64,000 nt of DNA. Source: Microbacterium sp. H83. GTDB taxonomy: Bacteria; Actinomycetota; Actinomycetes; Actinomycetales; Microbacteriaceae. The position numbers and the translations under genes are program-made. The notes under the pieces were generated by a model. It did no database searches, had not been told where the DNA came from, and was given only the letters and a program-made list of their open reading frames with translations. The stretch covers positions 1 to 64,000 of the forward strand of contig NZ_LWCU01000013.1 of the NCBI RefSeq assembly GCF_001650405.1, written 5' to 3'. Within the stretch, counting starts at the first letter, position 1; the number at the start of each line of letters is the position of its first letter. This document shows positions 58,246-64,000 of this stretch, piece after piece.

Positions 58246-60045
58246 ATGACGAACCGGCTCGCCGACACGCTCAGCCCGTATCTCCGCGCCCACGCGGACA
58301 ATCCCGTCGACTGGTATCCCTGGGGCCACGAGGCGTTCGCCGAGGCGGAGCGGCGCGATGTGCCGCTGCTGATCTCGATCGGGTACTCGACGTGCCACTG
58401 GTGCCATGTGATGGCGCGCGAGTCGTTCGCCGATCCCGCGACGGCCGAGATCATCAATCGCGACTTCGTCGCCGTCAAGGTCGATCGCGAGGAGCATCCA
58501 GAGGTCGACGGCGCCTACATGGCCGCGGCCTCGGCGTTCACGCAGAACCTCGGCTGGCCGCTCACGGTGTTCACCACGCCTCGCGGTCGCACCTTCTTCG
58601 CCGGCACGTACTGGCCGCCGGAGGCGCGGCAGCCGATGCCCGCCTTCCGCGACGTGCTCGCGGCGGTGCAGGAAGCATGGACGCTGCGCCGCGCGCAGGC
58701 GGAGGAGTCGGCCGATGCCGTGACCGAGGCGCTCGCTCGCGCCGCGGAGTCCACCCCCTCCGATCTCCCCGACCCCGCCGCGATCGCGGGCGCGGCGCAG
58801 TCGATCGCGGCGCGGGAGGATCGCGTCTCCGGCGGGTTCGGGGGAGCCCCGAAGTTCCCGGTGGCGACGACGCTCGGCTTCCTCCAGGCGCCGCTCGTGC
58901 GACGCGAGGCCCCGGATGCGGCGGCCTCGGCGCATCGCGCGCTCACGGCGATGTCCTCCTCGCCGCTCCGCGACGAGGACGGCGGCTTCTTCCGCTACGC
59001 CACCCGGCGCGACTGGTCGGTGCCGCACTACGAGCGGATGCTGACCGACAACGCGCAGCTCCTCGCGGTCGCTCTCGACGCGGGCGACGAGGCCACGGCG
59101 CGGGGCATCGCGACGTTCCTGCTCGACGTGCTGCGCCGTGACGGCGGAGGTTTCGGTGCGGCCCAGGACTCCGAGTCGTGGATCGACGGCGCCCGCAGTG
59201 AGGGCAGCTTCTACCTGCGCCCGGTGTCCGAGCGGGCGGAGCTCGAGCCCCCGGCCGTCGACGGCAAGGTCATCACGGCATGGAACGGGCTCGCGATCGC
59301 GGCGCTCGCGCGAACGGGTGCGGCGCTCGGGGAGGAGCAGTGGATCGACGCCGCGGCGCTCGCCGCCGAGCACGTCCTGCGGGTCAACCGCGACGCGGCC
59401 GGCGCACTGGTGCGCGCGTCGCTCGACGGCATCCCGTCTGCGGCGGTCGCGACCACGGCCGATCTGGCGCTCCTCGCCGACGGCCTCCTCGCCCTGGCCG
59501 CGGCGACCGGCGACGTCGCGTGGGCCGTGCGGGGACTGACCCTGCTCGACACGGCGATCGGCGGCGTGGGCGGCGATCCGCTGCTCAGCACGCGCGGCAT
59601 CGCCGCCTCGCCCGACCAGACCGACGGGGACCTCCCGTCGGGAACCGCCGCCGTCGCCGCCGCCGCGCTCGCGGCCTGGCGTCTCGGTGCGGGCGACCGG
59701 TACCGCGAGGCCGCAGCCGACCGCGTGCGCGCGCACGCCGCGGCGGCGATCTCGCAGCCCTTCGCGCACGGCAGCCTGCTCCGCGTCGCCGCCGGACTCG
59801 TCGACGCCCCGCGGCAGATCGTGGTCGTCACCGACGAGCCGGCCGGCGCTCTCGCCGCGGCCGCCCGCCGTGCGGATGCCGACGTCGTCGCCATCGTGTC
59901 GCCCGCGCAGGCGCAGGCGTTCGCGGATGCGGGCTTCGAGGTCTTCGAGGGCAAGGCGGCCGCGCGTGGCAGGGCCTTCGACTGCCGCTCGTTCGTGTGC
60001 CGGCTGCCGGTCGACGATCCCGCCGAGCTGCCGGCGACCCGCTGA
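58246..60045 (+). CDS. Thioredoxin-domain protein DUF255 (YyaL/SSP411 family)
   Basis: 599 residues (family usually 600-680). N-terminal thioredoxin-like domain with [21 protein letters not shown] and redox Cys50-His-Trp-Cys53 in STCHWCHVM. An alpha/alpha-toroid-like C-terminal domain follows ([17 protein letters not shown]). Conserved across life but without a proven function; a role in thiol chemistry or carbohydrate binding is speculative. Confidence 0.92.
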   Translation: MTNRLADTLSPYLRAHADNPVDWYPWGHEAFAEAERRDVPLLISIGYSTCHWCHVMARESFADPATAEIINRDFVAVKVDREEHPEVDGAYMAAASAFTQNLGWPLTVFTTPRGRTFFAGTYWPPEARQPMPAFRDVLAAVQEAWTLRRAQAEESADAVTEALARAAESTPSDLPDPAAIAGAAQSIAAREDRVSGGFGGAPKFPVATTLGFLQAPLVRREAPDAAASAHRALTAMSSSPLRDEDGGFFRYATRRDWSVPHYERMLTDNAQLLAVALDAGDEATARGIATFLLDVLRRDGGGFGAAQDSESWIDGARSEGSFYLRPVSERAELEPPAVDGKVITAWNGLAIAALARTGAALGEEQWIDAAALAAEHVLRVNRDAAGALVRASLDGIPSAAVATTADLALLADGLLALAAATGDVAWAVRGLTLLDTAIGGVGGDPLLSTRGIAASPDQTDGDLPSGTAAVAAAALAAWRLGAGDRYREAAADRVRAHAAAAISQPFAHGSLLRVAAGLVDAPRQIVVVTDEPAGALAAAARRADADVVAIVSPAQAQAFADAGFEVFEGKAAARGRAFDCRSFVCRLPVDDPAELPATR

Positions 60046-60053
60046 ACGACCCG

Positions 60054-60076
60054 CTGATCGGTCCGCGGCCGGTCAG
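60054..60076. terminator. Bidirectional terminator-like hairpin
   Basis: CTGATCGG (60054-60061) pairs with CCGGTCAG (60069-60076) with one T-G wobble and a 7-nt loop. It overlaps the end of the pmt gene and lies just after the YyaL-type gene, between convergent genes. Confidence 0.45.
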
Positions 60077-61626
60077 ACCCAGCCGGGCAGCCAGTTGTGC
60101 AGCATCCAGAAGTCGTACGGCACGCTCATCCCCGTCCACACCGGATAGAAGAACGCGGACACCAGCACCACGACGCCGAGGATGATCATGACCGTGCGCT
60201 CGCCCGCCTGGCGGCGGTGCAGCGGGTCGGATCGACGTCCTGCGAGGTCGCGCAGCGCCACGGCGAGGGCGAGCACGAGGAACGGCATCATCGCCACCGT
60301 GTAGAACTGGAAGATCGTGCGCTCGGGGAACATGAGCCACGGCAGGTAGGTGGCGGCCAGGCCGACGAGCGGGAACGTGAGGGCCGGCGCGACCGCCGTG
60401 CGGGCGATCGCGCCGCGGACGAGGCGGTAGAGCAGGTAGAGCGCGGCCGCGACGCCCCCGTACCAGGTCAGCGGGTTCGGGATGGTCGAGATCACCGCGA
60501 TGCAGCGGTCGACCCCGCACGGATCAGGGTCGTTTCCGACCCAGACCGCCGTGGGACGCAGCAGGAGCGGCCACTCCCACGCAGGGCTGGCGTACGGATG
60601 GCCGGTGCTGAGTCCGACGTGGAACTTCAGGATCGCGTCGTGATAGTTCCAGAGGGCGAGGAACGGGTTCGGGTCGGTCTGCCGTGCGTACCCTCCCTCG
60701 GTGACGAGCCAGCCGGTCCAGCTCGCGAGGTAGGCGGCGAGGGCGGGCCCGACGAGGAGCACGAACGACACGGGTCCCTGCTGGAAGGCGGCCGCCGTCG
60801 GCCACAGCACGACGCCGGCGCGGCGCCGGGCGAGGGCATCCGTCACGACGACGTAGAGGCCGAAGGCCGCGAGCGCGTACAGTCCCGACCACTTCACGGC
60901 GCACGCGGCACCCAGCGCGAGGCCCGCGGCGACCAGCCAGGGGCGCCGCCAGAAGACCCGCCCCCACATCGGATCGGGGGCGGCGGGGTCGGGGCGCTCG
61001 ACGAGCGGGATCGTCTTCCGTCGGTCGTACAGGATGAAGAGCGCCCCGAGCAGGAGGAAGAAGGTCAGCAGCCCGTCGAGCAGGGCGATGCGGCTCATGA
61101 CGATGCTGAGGCCGTCGATCGCGAGCAGCCCGCCCGCGACCGTGGCGACCGCGATCGACCCGGTCAGCTGCCGGGCGACGAGATACACCAGCAGCACCGT
61201 GGCCGTGCCGAGGAGGGCGGTCGCGAGGCGCCAGCCGACGGTGTTGTCCGGCCCGCCGATCGACATGCCGAGAGCGATGAGCCACTTGCCCAACGGCGGA
61301 TGCACGACGAATGCGCCGACATCCGACAGCGGCAGCTGCTGCAGGGTGACGAACGCCTCGTCGGCGTCCTTGCCCCACGTCCCCTCGTAGCCGAGCGTCC
61401 AGAGAGACCAGGCGTCCTTGACGTAATAGGTCTCGTCGAAGGCGAGCTGATGGGGATGCCCGAGGTTCACGAGTCGCAGCACAGCGGCGAGCGCGGTCAC
61501 CACGAGCGGGGCGAACCAGCGCAGCATCCGACCCCGGCCCGGGTCCTGCAGGATGCGGTCGCGCAGCGCGCCGTACCGCGTCAGCCGCTCCTCGGGGGCG
61601 GGCAGCAGGGGCACGGGCGCGGTCAC
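60073..61626 (-). CDS. Dolichyl-phosphate-mannose-protein mannosyltransferase (GT39)
   Basis: 517 residues, about eleven membrane segments. Catalytic Asp64-Glu65 in QLAFDETYYVKDAWS (first external loop) and VHPPLGKWLIALGM and SRIALLDGLLTFFLLL are diagnostic of actinobacterial Pmt. It O-mannosylates secreted and membrane proteins using polyprenyl-phosphate mannose at the outer face of the membrane. Divergent from rsmI (22-bp gap), the arrangement seen in many actinobacteria. Confidence 0.94.
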   Translation of the reverse strand: MTAPVPLLPAPEERLTRYGALRDRILQDPGRGRMLRWFAPLVVTALAAVLRLVNLGHPHQLAFDETYYVKDAWSLWTLGYEGTWGKDADEAFVTLQQLPLSDVGAFVVHPPLGKWLIALGMSIGGPDNTVGWRLATALLGTATVLLVYLVARQLTGSIAVATVAGGLLAIDGLSIVMSRIALLDGLLTFFLLLGALFILYDRRKTIPLVERPDPAAPDPMWGRVFWRRPWLVAAGLALGAACAVKWSGLYALAAFGLYVVVTDALARRRAGVVLWPTAAAFQQGPVSFVLLVGPALAAYLASWTGWLVTEGGYARQTDPNPFLALWNYHDAILKFHVGLSTGHPYASPAWEWPLLLRPTAVWVGNDPDPCGVDRCIAVISTIPNPLTWYGGVAAALYLLYRLVRGAIARTAVAPALTFPLVGLAATYLPWLMFPERTIFQFYTVAMMPFLVLALAVALRDLAGRRSDPLHRRQAGERTVMIILGVVVLVSAFFYPVWTGMSVPYDFWMLHNWLPGWV

Positions 61627-61648
61627 CGCTCCAGCCTAAGCTGGGCGG

Positions 61649-62479
61649 GTGATCATCCTGGCCGCGACTCCCATCGGAAACCTCGGCGACGTCTCGCGTC
61701 GCCTGGTCGAAGTGCTCGAGAACGCCGAGGTCGTGGTGGCGGAGGACACGCGCACGACGCAGCGGCTGCTGCAGGCGCTGCAGATCGCGAATCGTCCGCG
61801 TCTGATCGCCCTGCACGATCACAACGAGAAGCAGAAGGCGGCGGAGCTGGCCGACCTCGCCGTCGAGACCGACGTGGTCGTCGTCAGCGATGCGGGGATG
61901 CCGGCGATCAGCGACCCCGGATACGGGCTCGTCGCCGCCGCGGTCGAGCGAGGGGTCACCGTGACGGCGATCCCCGGGCCGAGCGCCGTGCTCATGGCGC
62001 TGTCGATCTCGGGTCTGCCGACCGATCGCTTCACGTTCGAGGGATTCCTGCCGCGCAAGCCGGGGGAGCGGCGCTCCGCGCTGCGCGCCCTCGCCGACGA
62101 GCGGCGGACGATGGTGTTCTTCGAGTCGCCCGCGCGCCTCGCGTCGGCGCTCGCCGACATGGGGTCCGCTTTCGGCGACGACCGCCGCATCGCGGTCTGC
62201 CGCGAGCTGACCAAGTTCTACGAGGAGGTGCGGCGCGGGACCGCGGGCGATCTCGCCGAGTGGGCTGCCCAGGGCGTCAAGGGCGAGATCGTGGTCGTGG
62301 TCGAGGGCGCTCCGCGGCGGGCGGCGTCGGCCGACGACGCCCTCGCGCAGGTGCAACGGCTCGTGGCATCCGGCATCCGTCTCAAGGACGCGTGCGCCGA
62401 GGTCGCCGCGGCCACCGGACTGTCGTCCCGCGATCTCTACCAGGCCGCGCTCGCCGCGCGCGCCGAGGGGCCGTCGTGA
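61649..62479 (+). CDS. rsmI: 16S rRNA (cytidine(1402)-2'-O)-methyltransferase
   Basis: 276 residues from GTG 61649. Tetrapyrrole-methylase fold: ILAATPIGNLGDVSRR at the N terminus, AEDTRTTQRLL, HDHNEKQKA, SDAGMPAISDPGYGLVAAAVE, and FEGFLPRKPGER. Methylates the ribose of C1402 in 16S rRNA to tune decoding at the P site. The stop overlaps the GTG of the LacI gene. Confidence 0.96.
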   Translation: MIILAATPIGNLGDVSRRLVEVLENAEVVVAEDTRTTQRLLQALQIANRPRLIALHDHNEKQKAAELADLAVETDVVVVSDAGMPAISDPGYGLVAAAVERGVTVTAIPGPSAVLMALSISGLPTDRFTFEGFLPRKPGERRSALRALADERRTMVFFESPARLASALADMGSAFGDDRRIAVCRELTKFYEEVRRGTAGDLAEWAAQGVKGEIVVVVEGAPRRAASADDALAQVQRLVASGIRLKDACAEVAAATGLSSRDLYQAALAARAEGPS

Positions 62480-63576
62480 GCAGGAGGGCGACCGTCTACG
62501 ACGTCGCGGAGCGCGCCGGCGTCTCGATCGCCACCGTCTCGCGCGTGCTCCGCCAGCCGGATGCCGTGCGACCCGTCACCCGCGAGCGCGTCCTGGACGC
62601 GGTCGCCGCGCTCGGATACGTCCCCAGCGGCAGCGCGCGGGGACTCGCGGAGCGCCGCACGGGCGTCCTCGGACTGTACTTCCCCGGATTCGACGCGTCG
62701 GAGGACGCCCCCGAGCTCGATGTGCTCGGCGAGGGACAGGCGTCGGCGCCGACCTTCACGGTGGCGGACGATCCGGAGGGCGGCCCGTACCCGGCGATGC
62801 TGTTCCTCGACGAGGTCCTCCGCGGCGCCGAGGTCGAGGCGTGGAAGCAGGGCTTCGTGCTGATGATCGGCGTCGGCCGCGACGATCCGGGGCGCGAGAC
62901 CGTGCGCGACATCGCCGGTCGGGTCGACGGGCTCATGGTGCTGGCGCAGAGCGTGCCCGACGACGTGCTGGCCCGCCTGTCGCAGCGCATCCCGGTCGTG
63001 GTGCTCTCCGGGGCGCCGCGCGGGGACACGTACGACCACGTGAGCGTCGACAACGCCGCGGCGATGGCGGAGCTCACGCGCACGGTGCTGGCCGAGGCGG
63101 ATGCCGGTCGGGTGGTCTTCCTCGCGGGGCCCGCCGACTCTCCCGACGGCGCTCAGCGGTGGGACGGCTTCTCGGCGGCGGTCGAGGCTGCCGGCATCGC
63201 CGCTGAGCGGGTCACGGTGCTCCGGGGCGACTTCACGCGAGCATCCGGGCGCCGCGCCGCGGAGGACATGATCACCGCAGGGGTGCCCGCCGCGGTGATC
63301 GCCGCGAACGATCAGATGGCGCTCGGCGTGATCGACGCGTTCCGCACCGCGGGCATCGGCGTGCCGCAGGACGTGCTCGTGACGGGCTTCGACGGCATCG
63401 AGGCGGCCGCGCTCTCGCGCCCCGCGTTGACCACGGTGCGCCAGCCGATGATCGACCTCGGACGCGCGGCCGTGCAGCTGCTCGCGCGTCGCCTGGAGCG
63501 GCCGGACGCCGATCCGATGTCGGTGCGCCTGCCCCTGCAGATCGTGCTCCGCGAGAGCTCCCGCCGACCCGACTGA
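62476..63576 (+). CDS. LacI family transcriptional regulator
   Basis: 366 residues from a GTG overlapping the rsmI stop. N-terminal HTH with TVYDVAERAGVSIATVSRVL and hinge; C-terminal periplasmic-binding-protein-like sensor with VLGLYFPGFDAS, VDGLMVLAQSVP and TGFDGIEAAALSRPALTT. Faces an ABC transport operon downstream; the LacI-type palindrome at 63627-63640 sits on that promoter, so it probably represses the transporter until an oligosaccharide or glycoside binds. A Gly-rich insert around residues 85-105 (EDAPELDVLGEGQ) is slightly unusual. Confidence 0.94.
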   Translation: MSRRATVYDVAERAGVSIATVSRVLRQPDAVRPVTRERVLDAVAALGYVPSGSARGLAERRTGVLGLYFPGFDASEDAPELDVLGEGQASAPTFTVADDPEGGPYPAMLFLDEVLRGAEVEAWKQGFVLMIGVGRDDPGRETVRDIAGRVDGLMVLAQSVPDDVLARLSQRIPVVVLSGAPRGDTYDHVSVDNAAAMAELTRTVLAEADAGRVVFLAGPADSPDGAQRWDGFSAAVEAAGIAAERVTVLRGDFTRASGRRAAEDMITAGVPAAVIAANDQMALGVIDAFRTAGIGVPQDVLVTGFDGIEAAALSRPALTTVRQPMIDLGRAAVQLLARRLERPDADPMSVRLPLQIVLRESSRRPD

Positions 63577-63612
63577 GGCCCCGCGCGAATGGCACTCCGC
63601 CGTGTCAAGGGC

Positions 63613-63642
63613 TTGCGTCTGCGAAATGTATGCGCTTACACT
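63613..63642 (+). promoter_or_regulatory. Promoter of the ABC transporter operon
   Basis: TTGCGT (63613-63618) and TACACT (63637-63642) separated by 18 bp form a sigma-70-type promoter. The -10 overlaps the LacI palindrome at 63627-63640, an arrangement expected for repression. Confidence 0.55.
63627..63640. promoter_or_regulatory. LacI-family operator
   Basis: TGTATGCGCTTACA is a near-perfect 14-bp palindrome centred on CG (consensus-like TGTAAGCGCTTACA), lying 50 bp after the LacI stop and about 80 bp before the transporter gene. Regulation by the LacI protein encoded at 62476 is inferred. Confidence 0.65.
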
Positions 63643-63719
63643 CGCTCATGCGACCTCGGTCGCGGGGTGCCTCGACGAGCGAGGCGCCCGTCATGACACA
63701 GACGACATGAGGTGGCAGT

Positions 63720-64000
63720 GTGGCGAAGACGCACATGCTCCGACGCTGGCGGAGAGCCGCGATCGTGGGGTTGGCGGCTGCGGCCGTCGTGCTCAGCGGC
63801 TGCAGCATCCAGATCAGCTCGCAGCCGGACCCGTCGATCGGCGACGACACGATGCTGATCAATGCCGACAAGGGCAACCCGTTCTTCACGAGGAACTTCA
63901 ACCCGTACCTCACCAACACGCGCACGGCGTCGCGGTGGATCTACGAGCCGCTCATCCTGGTGAACCCGCTCGACAACACGCTCAACCCGTGGCTCGCCGA
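63720..64000 (+). CDS. ABC transporter substrate-binding lipoprotein (family 5), 5' part
   Basis: Only the first 93 codons are in the window. GTG 63720 (or ATG 63735) starts a signal peptide, LRRWRRAAIVGLAAAAVVL, followed by lipobox LSGC, so the protein is lipid-anchored at the cell surface. The mature start (DDTMLINADKGNPFFTRNFN, then PYLTNTRTASRWIYEPL) matches family 5 peptide/oligosaccharide-binding proteins of Opp/Dpp-type importers. Near an LacI regulator, a glycoside or oligosaccharide substrate is plausible. GAGGTGG precedes the start. The rest of the operon lies outside. Confidence 0.88.
   Translation, partial: MAKTHMLRRWRRAAIVGLAAAAVVLSGCSIQISSQPDPSIGDDTMLINADKGNPFFTRNFNPYLTNTRTASRWIYEPLILVNPLDNTLNPWLA

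Noticed and set aside
60097..62475. Very long rightward frame preceding the LacI gene and running antisense through pmt
   Set aside because: Charged, repetitive shadow translation; true LacI homology begins at the GTG at 62476.

Overview
The window is GC-rich chromosomal DNA whose gene content fits a Gram-positive actinobacterium, most likely Microbacteriaceae and possibly Microbacterium (inference). Support comes from the class Ib nrdHIEF operon, a GT39 protein O-mannosyltransferase, a 1300-residue HrpA, a DUF7882-type small protein, many GTG starts, and ATGA/GTGA start-stop overlaps. It opens with the 3' end of a 5S rRNA gene and its terminator, so an rRNA operon lies to the left.

Layout: (1) 139-6269, an IclR regulator divergent from a complete histidine-utilization operon, hutHUIG. 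(2) 6282-7866, a DUF445 membrane protein and a CsoR/RcnR-family metal sensor. (3) 7885-19502, an amine-catabolism island: ethanolamine-permease-like carrier, gamma-glutamylamide synthetase, PuuD-like hydrolase, aldehyde dehydrogenase, SDR, FadR-type regulator, two class III aminotransferases, a CoA-acylating semialdehyde dehydrogenase and an Lrp regulator. Together these could glutamylate an amine, oxidise or transaminate it, release the product and feed semialdehydes to acyl-CoA. (4) 19584-23688, an acyl-CoA-dehydrogenase-like flavoprotein with an alpha/beta hydrolase, and an MFS carrier with a PfkB kinase. (5) 24080-28740, nrdH-nrdI-nrdE-nrdF with a free-standing GIY-YIG homing endonuclease between nrdE and nrdF. 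Candidate NrdR boxes, DnaA-like boxes and leader hairpins lie upstream.

(6) 28741-35771, a copper-handling block: a decayed gene fragment, a BlaI/CopY repressor with an M56-type peptidase, a shortened HMA protein, a CopD-CtaG-type membrane protein, a CopA P-type ATPase and a Met/His-rich membrane protein. A shared TACA-N3-TGTA dyad precedes the two downstream transcription units. (7) 35797-46654, mostly housekeeping and small genes (pgi, flavoproteins, a GNAT, an ImmA-like protease with two HTH proteins, NYN-LOTUS, oxidoreductases).

(8) 46692-50621, decayed sulfur-metabolism genes (an SfnG-like monooxygenase with an internal deletion and a metY 3' fragment with a nonsense codon) next to a type VII secretion toxin cassette: Esx-like protein, WXG toxin with a PD-(D/E)XK nuclease tip, immunity protein and WXG100 protein. 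(9) 50626-64000, a quinone-oxidoreductase-like enzyme, hrpA, an acyltransferase-like membrane protein, an aldo/keto reductase, an FMN reductase, a YyaL-type thioredoxin protein, Pmt, rsmI and a LacI regulator. The LacI gene is followed by a promoter/operator and the start of an ABC-transporter lipoprotein cut by the window edge.

The most notable points are the homing endonuclease inside the ribonucleotide reductase operon, the T7SS nuclease cassette beside the wreck of metY/sfnG, and the copper block apparently controlled by a BlaI-type repressor. The only stretch over 300 bases without a gene is 23689-24079, described under its regulatory features. All calls come from reading the sequence; no database search was run.
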